Part shown: positions 36,223-49,300 of the stretch, piece after piece | Layout: each line of letters starts with the position of its first letter | How positions within the stretch are numbered: position 1 is the first letter of the stretch | Assembly (NCBI GenBank): GCA_026724425.1 | Contig: JAIUCV010001099.1 | Location: forward strand, 62,001 to 126,000 | From: Erythrophleum ivorense | Lineage: Eukaryota > Streptophyta > Magnoliopsida > Fabales > Fabaceae | Reading direction: 5' to 3' | Length of the DNA: 64,000 bases | Translations under genes and position numbers: made by a program | The notes under the pieces: model-generated | Told to the model about the DNA's origin: nothing | The model's database searches: none | Seen by the model: the letters and a program-made list of their open reading frames with translations, nothing else

Positions 36223-37499
36223 CATTATCACATCCCTAACCTCCCACCACCAACTTTCTTGCTTTGAAACAGAACCAGACTAGCACCAAAATGTGGGAGG
36301 AAGGAACATTAAGGCTTATAGGTATATAAATATGAAGAATTTGCCTTACTTGCCTTCATAAGAGTTCTCTTCTTTCTTTCTATGATTTTAGAATTTTAAG
36401 TGGTGGAATTTTGTGGCTGGCTCAGTTAAAGGAAGGAGGAATTTAAAGGAAGCGTTAGGAGCATAAGAAGCACCATTTAGTAAGGAATTGATTAAGGTAT
36501 GATTTCTTATATAAGACTTGTCTTCCTTGGTTTTCTCTTACTCTTCTTATTTCTTCCAAACCTAGAGCAATTTAGAAAGAGCTAGTTTTTGATGAAATCA
36601 TAATGGGAACAAGGGTTTTGGAGTGTAGTGATTAATATGGAAGTAATAGAAACCATAAAAAGGTTATAGGTTGCAAGTTTCCATACCTAGGGTTTCACTT
36701 GCACCTTAGGAAATATAAAGCTATAAAATGATATTTTAGACCATGTAAGAGTATAATTGAGCTAATAAGAGGCTAAGGAACTCATATATGTGACAATTAC
36801 CCTAGAAAAGCAAGTAAAACTCCATGGGTGACATTATTGATGCATGTCTCTGCCAAGGAGTATTCAAGTACCTAAGGAGAGTTTTCCTTGATTCTAAGAA
36901 TAGAAATGGTCTAGATATAAGCAATAACATCAAAGGAACCATTCGTTTGAATTTAGGAACCATATTTAGAAAATTGAAAGTTTAGGTTCCTTTTAGGCAT
37001 AAAGAAGCAATTTGATATTTGGCTCCTTGAATTAGGTTTGTGATCACTCTAATGAGTTTAAATAGAGTAATGTGACTTAGATTGAGTGAGAAATTAGAGC
37101 CAAGAAGATGAATTATATGAGTTGCTTCATTATGCTCTTATATGGAACCATATGCATGCCATAAGCTAGAAGTAGCTTGTGTAGAATTTATGTGAAGCTA
37201 GAGATGGTTCCATTGATGTGTTTGTATCTTGTTTGATGTGTCTAGGTCAAGAAAATCAAGCCTCCTCCAAGTTTGTGTGTGAGACCGAACCAAGAAGCTA
37301 GGGAATTAAGGAAGAAATTATGCTTCTTAACCCAAGGTAGCTCTTCATCCATTGTTGTATGCATTTCTTGGTTATTTGATTGTCATTGAATGCTTGTATG
37401 TATGTTTGAATCATGAAACATGCCTTAGCTATTGGTTTTATGCTTTGGTACCATTATGCTTCTTGATTTGCATTTTGAATGTGAGATAGCTCTTGATAG

Positions 37500-37650
37500 G
37501 TGAGATGAAGGAAAAAGTCCCTAAGTAAGGGTGAGATAAGACCAAAAGTCTCTTTTAATGAGTGAAATTAAGTCAAAAGTCCTTGAAAAGTGGGTAAGGC
37601 TAATCTAAAAGTCCCAAGAATTGGATGAGGCTAGACCAAAAGTCTCTAGA
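37500..37650 (+). repeat. LTR-B minisatellite (copy in 35656-41883)
   Basis: Units GTGAGATAAGACCAAAAGTC, AGTGAAATTAAGTCAAAAGT, GGTAAGGCTAATCTAAAAGT and GATGAGGCTAGACCAAAAGT. Confidence 0.78.
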
Positions 37651-37679
37651 GCTTGTTTTTTATTTTGATGGATCCATAT

Positions 37680-40527
37680 TGTAACACCTCAAAATTAATT
37701 AAGAGTAATTATGATGAGTTAGGGAATTAATGTGAGTTATTAAGAAAAATAATTAAGTAAAAAGAGGAAGTGAAATTTATAGAGGAGTAACTTATTAATG
37801 TGGGTTTAAGATTCAATTAGTTTAGAAACTTAATCTAAGCCCATAATTAATTTAATTATGTCATGGATAAAAGCTAATAGAGGCCTAATTGTATTTTTTA
37901 GCAAACCTAACTTCTTATTATGAGATTAAGCCCAAGAGAGACTACTTGGCAATGACCCAATCTGGTTCAGTGAGCTAGAAGCTCAGGACCCTAATAAAAT
38001 CCTAGTAATTCTATAGCCCAACCTATCAAGCTTAGCCCAACAAACCAAAAATCTAAACCCCCATTTGGTTTAGGCATTTGGGTTAGGTCATAACCCAAAC
38101 TTAAACCCTAAACCCTCATCAGCCCCCTCTTCATTTTATAGAACTTAAAGGCATAAGAAAATTCGGAGGTTTTAAAGAGAGGCTAAAGTTCTTGACCTAA
38201 ATCCATCTTTTCCCACTCCTAGAGCCAAAATCAGCCAAGGTAACCTCTATAAGACTTAATCCTCTCTTCTTTCTCTTCGATTTAGCCTAATTGGTTTTTT
38301 CAATTGGAACATTTTCACCCACACCCAAATTTGATATGTGTTGTGTGATATTTTCTTAGAGGATTTTTAGAGGTTAAGGCTAGGAGGGATATTGGGTAAG
38401 TATAACCTTCCCATTTTAATGCATTTACTGCTAGTTTGAGACCCCTATAGTTGGTTTATAATATGAGCCTTTAATTTGTGTAAATTCACCTAACAAATTG
38501 AGTGATACTTTGAAGTTATTGGTGTAGGCACAACTAAATCTGAATTTAGTTTTTGAAGTGACTGGGTAAGTATTCTCTAAGTGGTCCTTGGTGGTTTAAT
38601 TCTTTGAGTATTAGGTTTGCTACAATAAATGATGAGTAGGAGCAGTAATAGTCTAGTTTTGTGTCTATAGGTTGAAGTAGTATTATTGTTGACTCTTAAA
38701 AAATTGTCTACAAAGTGAGATAACCAAGGTTGATGTTAATTTCATGCATATATCTACTTTAATTCTATATCTACTGTACAAGTATGATTTTGAATGCATA
38801 ATGAATAGTTGGATATCTGAATTGTATGTTTGGACCTTATGAGTTCATAGTGGAATTGTGGTGCAATTGCCACTTATGCATCATGCTTCGATCGGGCATT
38901 AGATTATAATCAAACCCTTGTATACATTGAGCCTTGGTTGTGCTCATTACAGAGTAGGTGCTACGGACGGACCTCTCCTAGTATTAATGGCCTTTACATG
39001 TGGAATGTAATTGCTAGTATGAGATAGTAATTATTGATAGCCTAATTATTTCATTTGCTGATATGACTGATATTTCTTATACTTATTTGATTAAATGCAT
39101 ATATGTTAATTAAATTGGAATATATTAATGGAATTTGCCTTTGGTTACTGAGATTTGATCTCACCCCATTTCATGGGCTAACTATTTTAGGTGAAGGTCT
39201 TTAGGATAAGGATAAAGGGAAGCAAGTGGATGAACATCCATGAGCTAAGATCTGGTGGGGGGATGTTGCACTTGGGTTGTTCTAACTTAAGATAGATGCT
39301 AAATTTTGGTTATTCTTTTGTACAGTATCATCATGTAATCATGTTGCCAAATGTAGGAGTTTTGTGTTTTGATAACCTTAAATATATCTATTGAGGAGTT
39401 AAGCCTCATACTAAATTATTATCTGATGTATGCACTTATAATATCTGATATAGAACCTTGTTGATCCTAAGTTGTGATTTATTATTTGAGAATGTAATCA
39501 TGTGTCACCCTAAAAGTTAACTTAGACTAAAATGTATGGAACCTCTATTAGAATTTATATTGGAATGATAATGTTGGTAGTTTATGAATCCTTTTGTTGT
39601 TAATACCTCATGAAATTGTTGATGTATGATAATAGATGGATAAGAATTAACACCTAGGATTTGTTTTGGCAATGAGAGACATGCTAAGTAAATTAGGTAA
39701 TTGCCATTAGAGCCCTACAAATTAAGGTTGAGTGGCCCTAGAGTGTTGCTAGAGGGAGAGCTGGAGTGTATGGAATGAAATTTGAGAGTATAGGTGCAAA
39801 AGAGAGTTGAGCTACAGCCAAGATTAGTTAAGTCATGGCCAAGAGTTAGTCAAAAGTGAGGAGCATAGTGGCACGAGACATCTCACCATGGTGGAAGGCA
39901 AAAAATTTGCCCAGGGAGAGTATCAGAGAGTAACCTCACCACAGCATAAGGGAAACTCGCCACAGCAAGTGTCGAGATGTGAGCTTGGAATGCTTTAAGA
40001 GGCTCTCCCACTGCAGCGCTACATAAGCTCACCACGGTGAGACTCCAACTCGTTGCGGTGCTATTATGAAAGTGTGAATAGTGGTCCCTAAGAACACTTT
40101 TGCCATGACACGAAAATCCTGAGTCATGGTGCAAGGTGTGAAATTTTAGTTTCAAGTCCCAATAACTAATTTAGCTGTGGCGAGGAAGGTCTAAGTCACA
40201 GTGAAGGCTCCTAAACTCCTATTTTTGACTTAGAAACTTTGAGACTTACTATGATAATGTTATGTAATGCTTTGGGAATATTTATAAGAGGTTTCTGTAA
40301 GTTGAAATCAGTAGTAACAATAAATCAAAGGTCTCTAATTAATAACTAGGATCATTTGTGGACTTAGATATTTGTGATAGTTTGGCTAATAATCTTAATA
40401 ATATCAAGGTTCAAATTTCCCCACCTTTTCCTATTTTAATTAATTATAATGTCTTTAGACCTTGATTTGTGATCACTAATTATGCAATTAAGCCTAATCA
40501 CTGTAATTAGGAATTAGGGTTGTTACA
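37680..40527 (+). mobile_element. solo LTR-A (TSD CATAT/CATAC)
   Basis: TGTAACACCTCAAAATTAATT...GGGTTGTTACA, 2848 bp, the shortest LTR-A here. Flanks CATAT (37675-37679) and CATAC (40528-40532) differ by one transition. The CpG-rich cluster at 39830-40205 is heavily decayed (CACCATGG, CCACAGC in place of CACCGCGG, CCGCAGC), suggesting an older insertion than 16665-19648. The hairpin is at 39143-39170. Confidence 0.92.
39830..40205 (+). repeat. CpG-rich motif cluster of LTR-A (decayed copy)
   Basis: Units such as CTCACCATGGTGGAAGG, CTCACCACGGTGAGACTCC and TTAGCTGTGGCGAGGAAGG show the same spacing as in 17005-17455, with most CG changed to TG or CA. Confidence 0.7.
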
Positions 40528-41888
40528 CATACGACCAAGTGAAAATGATTATATTTGATGTTTGGAAGCATTGGTTGTATATTTGCTTTCTTTGACATGA
40601 TAATATGCCATATATGGATACTTGAAAGGGTAAATAAGCTATTGGGATTCTTTGAATCTCACTTTCCCCCGTTTTTTTATCTAACCTTGTCTAGGTAATG
40701 CTCATGGAGCCAAAAATGGAGGTCAAGAGGCTTAAATTGTAACACTTTGACAATAGAATAGGATTTTGTGTAAATTGATGTCAAAGTATGAATATATATG
40801 TCATTTATGAGATGTAACTCTTTGCTGATATGTAAAAGTATGTAAATATGTTATATAAACCATACTTGGAACCAAATGTTTGAGCCTTGAGATTTTACTT
40901 GAACTATGGGATGGATGTGTATATGAGCAAGTGAGAGAGTGATTTTGAGTTCCAAGGGGATTTGAACCTGGTATGATGCTTCTATATGCTGTGTTTGAGG
41001 TGTTGGATGTGCTCAAATGGTCATGTGACAAGTAGGAAGCCATTTTGAACCATTTGATGCTATATGAGTACCATTTTGGACCATGTTCTTTCCCTGAACC
41101 AAAATTAAACCAAATGGACGAATTTCAGCATGAAATTTGGTCGACATTTAAATCTCATTTAAAGATTTTCATAAGAAAAAACATTATTTTTGGAGCTTTG
41201 TAGAATTTATTATGATTTTTCAAAATTGGTTGAATTATGCAAAAACTGTCAATGCACTATTCATTTGGTCAATCTAGTTTTTGGTGTATTTGAGGGGCCA
41301 AATGAAGTTCAATGCTTACAAACTTTTACAAGAATATAGTTGGTATCATAAGCTTTTCATAACCACTAAGATCACTTAATTTGGAGCTCTGTAACATGAG
41401 ATATAAATTTTTAAAGTTGCAAGTCTACACCAATGAGAGATTCTGACCCAGCTACTATTCTATTAGAATTTCATAGGCTAAATGTTATTATCTTGGTTTG
41501 AAATTTTTATGGTAGCTAGATGATGTATTGAGCTTTCTATAGATTCCTAGTTTGTGTGATTTGGAGTTTTTGAGCTCAAGTTATGAATTTTTGAATTTAG
41601 AACAGAATTATGGAACTATGGAAAATGGAAGTGTGATGCAAATTTTGATATGTATGCTCCAAACCCAAACTCCATGCCTCATTTTTGTGATGATTCTGTA
41701 TGAATAAGTGTATTAAGAATGGAAGATGAGCTTGTGAAGTTAAAATGGTTCATTTAATCAGAAATGAATTATTTTGACTTTTAATGATGATATTTTTCGT
41801 TGCTAAAAGTAATAAATTTATGAAATTGGATGCTTTAGTTACTTTGTGTTACAAATTAAATGCTATCTAGATATGATATTACATGACA

Positions 41889-43673
41889 ACATTCTACCAT
41901 CAATGGTCAAATGTGATTATAATGAAAGCTATTGATTTCACTTTTTAGCTTCTATTAATATAATCTTATTTATGATTGTAGGAGGGTGATTTTGAAGCCA
42001 AAGTTACAAAGCTAGTAAGTAAGGATTTGGAAGAGAAGCAGTTGTACGAGCTCTTAAATTATTCAATGACAATGAGGAACAGGTAGTTTGGTTTCTTTTG
42101 GGGGTTTATAGAAACTATTAATTTTCTTGAAATAATTTTTTTTCTTTTGTAGCCCATTCATTACAATTCTTTAAATGAAATTGGAAACTAGATGGCATTT
42201 CATGCTGTAACAAATGTTGTCATTCTACTAATAGACTAATATATGGTACTTAAACTTCAAGTATGAGATATTCCCATGTATATGAGGTTGAAGAAAATTG
42301 ATTTATAATAAAAAATGTGCTCAAAACAAATTGGTGTCTTATGGCCAAACAAAGGTGAGATTGCAAGTTCTATCAAAGCCCAATTCTTCATAATTACCTT
42401 TACCCACTACCATAATCACTCTTTTTGTATGAAATTTTATTCATATTTTATTAATTACTTCTATTGTAGGTATTTATTAAAGTTTAGATAGCCAATATTT
42501 TTTCTTAATTTTCCTTTTACAATTATCAAGATGATGATATTCAAGTTTTATAAAGTTTTAACAAAGATATAAAAAATCAAAAGTAAAAAATTTATTTATA
42601 CATTCAACAAAAAATAAAATAAATTGGCATACACTTATTGTATAAATAGGTTAACAATTCTTATCGAGGTAGTTTCAAATACAAAGTACTAATTGCTGAA
42701 TAAAAAATTTGATGGCAAAATAGTCTACTTTGTGAATTGGTTATAGAATTATAAAATGAATTATTTAGGAGAAATTGTATTTATCTATCTTGATTTTTGC
42801 TTACAATTGTAAAGTTTCCCTTGATGTGAAAAAATACAATTAATTCACTAATCTATTAGTCTTACTGCAATAAATCCTTAATTGTTTAAATTTAAAAATT
42901 TTAACCACATAAAATTATTAAAATGTCCTTTCTATAATTTAATATTTTCTTTATCTTCCACTTCAATTTGCTCTAACCAGCTCCCACATGAGAGAAAAAA
43001 TCACTCAAATGAGCAAAGAATACTCATATCACATGTGGGTAAACCCATAAAAGAGAAAAGAGAAGCTCTCCAAATGAGTGAAGTGTTTTTGCAATTTGAA
43101 TCTTAGGCCACTCATTGGTTATGACATGAATAGGGAATTCAAAGCCAAAAAATGATGTCTACAAACATAGGGAGGATTGAAGAGTCAAAAGGGGAGTTGA
43201 TGTGGTATGATTGGCACCCTAAGTTAAAATTTGTCATAGAAAGAGGTATTTGCAACATTTTGATAATTACCTTACTTAGTTCTATAAATAAAATAAAGGT
43301 TTGTTGGTGTTTATATTTAATTAAGCTTAAAAGTAATGTATAAATTATATTTGGAAAGGTGAAGGTATTACATCATTCCTTAGCTAATTTAGCCTTAATA
43401 TAGTATATTAATTTAATAAATAGGTAATGGATTTATATGATATTTAGGAATTACTTGGATAATTTTATTACCAATATTTTAAGAATAGATCTTATAATTA
43501 TTAGTATCACTTCTTACCTACCACCACTTAATAAAATTAGTCACATTATATTATTAATTCAAATTCCACTACCCATTTTATATTAAAATAATCTTACCTA
43601 CCCCTTAATTTCACATTTGGGTATCCCATTTGTTAACTCCTATAAAAAGTGGTAACACTCCCTATATACCCAC
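41889..43673. other. low-repeat island, possibly host gene or intron DNA
   Basis: This is the longest stretch without a recognised LTR. It holds the candidate exon 41982-42082 and otherwise AT-rich DNA with short open frames (42882-43106, 43152-43343) that have no recognisable motif. The last 300 bases look like decayed repeat DNA but were not assigned. Confidence 0.55.
41982..42082 (+). CDS. candidate internal exon of an unrecognised host gene
   Basis: TTTATGATTGTAG precedes an open 101-base segment that ends CAG followed by GTAGTT, a well-formed acceptor and donor. The segment reads EGDFEAKVTKLVSKDLEEKQ, then LYELLNYSMTMRN, in one frame without stops, with richer codon content than the flanks and a charged, helix-like pattern. 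I do not recognise the protein. It lies 98 bases after the TGACA target copy, so an LTR-B would have landed in the upstream intron. I saw no matching neighbour exon in the island, so this is only a candidate; a decayed transposon protein is the alternative. Confidence 0.33.
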
Positions 43674-46052
43674 TGTAACATCCGACTTAAACTGAACTAG
43701 AATTCCGCAAGATAAGGAAAGAGGGTTTTAGAATAAAATAAATTAAGGCCAAATAAGGGCAAAGAATTAATCAAGACATTAAGAAACAGGATTGTAAAAT
43801 CACTTATAGAAAGAAAATGAAACTAAAGTGGCTAAATAGAGAAAAATGGTACCTCAGTGGCAAAAGCATAAATTTGAGCAAATTTTCAAAAACTTAAGGA
43901 AAAGGGTTTTAAAGGTCAAAATTAAGCTCACGAGAGTTTTCAAAAGTTTTAAAAGCCATAAAAATAGATAGAATTAGTAAAAACCCTTCCAGTACATTAA
44001 AAGAGTCAAACAATACTAGGACTTTAAGCGAATCCATTTTTCACTATTTTAACTCATCTAAATCCCAAAAATAATGTTTTTATGTGAAAGAATACCTCAA
44101 AATTGTGTAAGAAGCTGTTAGATTCTGAAAAAGCCTAAAAAATGAATCCAAATAGAGTAAATGTGCAAGTAAGGCAAAATAGTTATTTTAAAAGATTATA
44201 AAGTGAGGCTTCTTAAGCAAGCCACGTCCCTTATCTTTTTCAATATTCTATTTTCAGATTTTGGAACCTTTAATGGAGTCACACGAGGAAGGAGAGGGAA
44301 GGATTCTGAGCCTCTGTTTAGGTAAATAAACGGTCTCATTTCACCTTGTGCCAATTAAAAAAATTGATATACTCTTTAAGAGTTTTTTAATGGTGATTTT
44401 CTTTTCATGGAAACTTGAAATTTAGATCTGACCCAAGGCAAAAAGATATTCTTTTCAAGAAACTAATTGATGAAAATTAGTTTATGCGAATAGTACTCTG
44501 CATTGAAGTAAATTTCTAACTAAGACACTTACAAGATCTTTGTCATACCTTACTCTCTAGTCACCTTACTTCAATATCAAGACTTAGTTTCATACACTTT
44601 TCCTTGAAAATAATACATTTAATGGGATAAAGTTGCATTGCATAAGGTCCAAAAATTCCATTTCATGGTTTATGGACCATATGAACTCATCCATATCAAT
44701 TTCCCATCATAACATATCCATACAACTCAGAAATGACATAAAACAACTTAAGAGTCTCAGGTCATACAACACAAAATCAATATATTGCTCTTGGATTCCA
44801 TATTCTAGCTTTTTGATATCAATTTTTGAAAATTATAATTAATTCTAGAAAAATCAAAATCAAGCAAATGATAACTTTCTGGAGAGCTCTGAATGTCAAC
44901 TATAGGTTAAAAATCATTCCAAGTCATGAAATCATCAAATGGATCATGAATGACAATGGAATAGCATTAAAAGTCTAGTTGCCCAGGTTTGTTACCACAG
45001 ATTTTTTATATAAATTTTAAAAATATATAACTAATTCTAGAAAAATCAAAATCTAGTAAGCTATACCATTCTAGAAAGCTGTTGATGTCTACTTTTGAAT
45101 ACAAATAGTTATAGATCAAGGAAATAGAATCTATCTCATGAAAATTGATAGAATAGTACCATAGATTTATCTCTATTATTGGTATTGACCATTAATTTCA
45201 AAAATTCATATCTCCTTCAATATAAATATAAATGAGGTACTATTAAGTGCTACAAAAAGCTTATGATTCCTAGTTTATGCTTATAAAATTTCATAAGCAT
45301 TGGATATCAATTGGCCCTCAAATGACATAAAAAAAAAAAACTGATCATATGAACAGTGTACATACCAAATTTGAAAATTTTTCTTACTTTGGAAATTCAT
45401 AATTTATTTTATAGATCTCCAAATAATATGGTTAACTTTGAAAATTCATAATTTATTCACTAGATTTCCAAATAATATGGTTTTTGGCTCTACAAAAATC
45501 TATAAATAAGGTCTATATTCAAGCTAAATTTCATAAGAAAATTCATTCATTTGGTCAGTTTGTGATATAGGGTGCCAAAATAGGCTTTTTAGGCATCAAA
45601 TGGGGTCAAATTTACATTAAATGCTCTTCTACCTTGGCCATGGCTTCTTGAGCACATAAGAATGGTTAAAAACAACATGCAAAACTTGTCCAAGAGGTCT
45701 AAGTAGCCATACATCACAAAACCACTTCCTTACTTGTTCATATATACAAGATTCCATAACCTATATTAGGCATAAGGATGTTAAGAACATGCATATTCAT
45801 CCCTATGGTTCCAAAACCAATACACACATGTTATATTCATGCATCTACATGTGTTCAAGTGTTTACATATTATATACAACATATGGTTACATCATTTGAC
45901 ATTAATATGTAAACAAAATAACTATATAGCAAATTCCTTGTCAAAATCCTTGTCTTCATGAGTGGTGACTTCCATTCCTTGGCTTACTTGGCCTACCTAG
46001 ACATAGTTAGATATTGGAGGGGGAAGAATGAGATTTAAAGAATCTCAATAGC

Positions 46053-48975
46053 TATGACAACCCTATCTTCAAATCATGGTAATTATGGTTGAATACACGA
46101 TTAATAATTAATGATCAAGGTTAGGAGTCATTACCTTTCTGATAAATTATGGAGATATAGGGAAATTTGAACCTTTATGTTAGGGTCATCACTAAACAAC
46201 TACAGAGGTGAGAATTACATAAAAGAAATTATACTATCATGAGGGGTTTGTGATTCATCCATTCATTAGTTTCAACACACACAAAAAAAACCTTCAATAA
46301 GTGTTCCTATATCATTCCCTAGCATTACCATTGAAGAAATTGGGGTTTCTAAGCTAAAAGTGGGAGTTTGGGGTCCTTAGCTGTGGCCCCGACATTTTGC
46401 ACCGCAGCTAAGTTACTCTCGGGAACCACTGGACCATCGCCGCAGCCGGCCTACATGGCGCCGCAGCTGAAATACCTCCTAGATCTACTGTTCCAAGTTC
46501 CACGATCCTTACCTCGGCGGAACACCCTTGAGCCTCAGCGAGATTCGCTACTGGACATTCCTTACTTTGTTCCCTTGACTAGTGCCATGGCGGTACATGC
46601 CGTGCCGCGGCAAGGTTTCATTCTGTTATCCTCCTGGGCGATTTTTGTCACTTTGAGCGACAACGAGATTCCTCAAACTACAGTGTTCTTCGCCACTGTT
46701 ACTCTCCAGGAAAATTTTATTTGCTTGCGTTGCGGCGAGATTACTTATGCCGCGGTACCCCTCGCCTTTGTCACTCATTTGGTCGCGGCGAAGCCTTCTT
46801 AGCCATGGCATAACTCCCTCCTGTAACTACCTATCCCAAATTTCATCCCCTACACTCCAATTCCCATCTTAGGAATACCCTAAGACCACTTCCTCTCATT
46901 TTATATGACTCTAATGGTATTTATCTACCCTATTCACCCAGCTATTCTACCATTACCAATTCAAAACTTAATGTAAATTTTCACTCCTCCAACTACCTTA
47001 TACTAGCAAGTCTATAGAGTAATAACAACAAGAATTCATGCACTATTGGAAATTAACATTCGATATACATTCCGCTAGAGGTTTCATACATTAATGGTTC
47101 ATATCAATATCTATTACATCACATAATTATATTTCCAATATTATACCATACCATAAATTTAGTAAAATTCATACATCAGGTATTATGGGTTCATACATCC
47201 GATATCAAGCTAAGATGAGGTTTAACTCCTCAATGAATACATCCTAAGTGATCAAAATATAAAAGCCTACACTTGGCAACATGAATACATGATAATGTTA
47301 TACAAAAAGGAATACAAAATTTACCATTTATACTGAATAAAAAGGCTAAGTGTACAGCCTTGTCCCCACATGTTGGAGCTCATAGATTTTCATCCACTTG
47401 CTTCCCCTTATCCTTACCCAAAGAACCTTCACCTGAAATATTAATCCTATGAGACGGGGTGAGATGCGAATCTCAGTAACTAAGACAATTCCATCATATA
47501 TTTTAATTTAATTAACATATATGCATAATTTCACATAAGTATCAGAAAACATACTAGTTATATCAGTAAATGAAACAATTAGGCTATCATGATTACTATC
47601 CCATACTAGCAATCATATTTCCACATGTTAAAGGCCAATAACACCGAGAAATGCCTGTCCACAGCACCTACTCCTCATTGAGCATAACCAAGGCTCAGTG
47701 TATCTAGGGTTTGATCATAACCCCGTGCATGATCAAAGCACATGCACGGGTGGCAACTGCACCACAGCTCCACCATGGACTCATAAGGTCCAATCACAAT
47801 CCGATAGATAGCCAACCAATTCATTTAGCATTTCAAGTCATTCATGTGTAGCAAATATGAAATTAAAATAGATACATGCATGGAATTAATATAGTTCTCG
47901 GTTACCTCACTTGTAGACAATTTGCAACAACCACTAATGGTACAAAAATCTTCTTATAACCATAGCATCAGAAAATTACTACTTTAATTTATCATTTATA
48001 GTAGCAACAAGTACCCAAAAAATTTAAATGCTAATGACTACCTAGGGAACACTTAACCAGCCACTACAAGTCCCCAAATTCAGATTGAAATGTCCTCTAC
48101 CAGAAACTTTAATATTTCACCCAAAATCCTAAGTAAATTTATAAAAAATTAATACCCATACTATAATCCAATCATTGGGGTCTCAAACTAACAGAAATGC
48201 CTAAAAAAGAAGAGTTTATACTTACCTAATGTCAGCCCTAACCTCAACCTACGAATTTTCACCATGGAAACATCAAATGACAAGTTTTAGATTTTTGGGT
48301 GTGGGTGAAAATACTCCAAATAAAAAACTAATTAGGCCAAATTAAAGAGAAAGATGAGGGGATTAAGTTATATAACTATTACCTTAGCCGAATCTTGCTC
48401 TAAATGTGAGAAATGATGGATTTCTTGCCCCAAACCCTAGCCTCCCTCAAAACCTTCGAAAATGAGATGTGTGTTTCAGCAAAATGGGGAAGGGGCTTAA
48501 GTGTTTAGGGTTTTAGTTAGGTTAAGTTAGGTCAAATATGGGTTATGGGCTGCTCCAAAGATCTAACTCTAAATGGGCTTCAGATTTAAGCTTGTTGGGC
48601 CAGCTCTTATGCATTGTGCTGCTGACTTTTCATTAAGTTTAGGCTAAGTTTAAAGAACTCAATTGATTTGGGTTTGCACCAAGGTTTTTGAGCCAATTAT
48701 AAGAGCCCGTACAAGTTAGATCTTGGGCCTCTATTACATTGAATGAAATTGGGTCTGCACCTAACTTATTGGGCCTCCATTAGCCCCTTATCATGATCTT
48801 CTACATTAATATGGGCCTAGATGAAATTTTTATCCTAATTAAATCTCAAACCCATATTAATAATTTATCTTTCCCCAAATTTTCATTCACCTAACTTATC
48901 CAATTATTCCATATTAATTATTTCTAATTAATCCTAATCCATGATTAACACTTTAATTAATTTTGGGGTGTTACA
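46053..48975 (-). mobile_element. solo LTR-A (TSD ATAGC/ATAGT)
   Basis: Reverse complement of LTR-A, 2923 bp: the left end is TATGACAACCC (TG mutated to TA) and the right end GGGGTGTTACA. Flanks ATAGC (46048-46052) and ATAGT (48976-48980) differ by one transition. The CpG-rich cluster at 46370-46815 is well kept. A 144-codon open frame (46368-46802) there is antisense to the LTR. Confidence 0.92.
46370..46815 (-). repeat. CpG-rich motif cluster of LTR-A (copy in 46053-48975)
   Basis: Units include TGCACCGCAGCTAAG, CATCGCCGCAGCCGG, TGCCGTGCCGCGGCAAGG, GCGTTGCGGCGAGATT and TGGTCGCGGCGAAGCC. Confidence 0.78.
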
Positions 48976-49124
48976 ATAGTTCTTTACCCTTTCAAACATA
49001 TATAATAGATGCCATATAATGTCAAAGAATGCATGCATGCTTTTAAGACTATTAGTGAACATATACATGACATTTTTCATGTTTAAGAAACTCAAACATA
49101 ACATACATAGGTTCTCAGGGTATT

Positions 49125-49300
49125 GGTTTTGCCTCACCCATTTTCCTTGGGACTTTTGGATTTGCCTCACCTATTTTCAAGGAACTTTTGACTAAGTTTC
49201 ACTCTTCTTAAGACTTTTGGCTTTGTCTCACCCAATCTTAGGGACTTTTGGCTCATTCTCACCCTTGCTAAGGGACTTTTGACTTTACCAAACCCATTCA
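49125..49300 (-). repeat. LTR-B minisatellite (copy in 44541-51178)
   Basis: Complementary units with the core GACTTTTGG-x-TTGCCTCACC: GGGACTTTTGGATTTGCCTC, AGACTTTTGGCTTTGTCTCA, GGGACTTTTGGCTCATTCTC and GGGACTTTTGACTTTACC. Confidence 0.78.

Larger units (their letters stand above)
35656..41883 (+). mobile_element. solo LTR-B (TSD TGACA) containing LTR-A
   Basis: It starts TGTAATATTC and ends ATATGATATTACA, with perfect flanks TGACA at 35651-35655 and 41884-41888. Without the inner LTR-A it is about 3.4 kb. At the TATA position, 546 bp from the start, a (TA)n tract occupies 36202-36222. The minisatellite (37500-37650) lies immediately before the LTR-A insertion and the hairpin (40638-40670) after it. 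Confidence 0.9.

Noticed and set aside
42882..43106. 74-codon frame in the low-repeat island
   Set aside because: No recognisable motif, no splice context I trust, and AT-rich codons like the flanks.
44541..44560. Treating TGTCATACC as too unlike TGTAACACC to be an LTR-B end
   Set aside because: The perfect ATCTT duplication with 51179-51183 and collinear LTR-B sequence confirm it; GGTATGACA also ends the copy at 29604.
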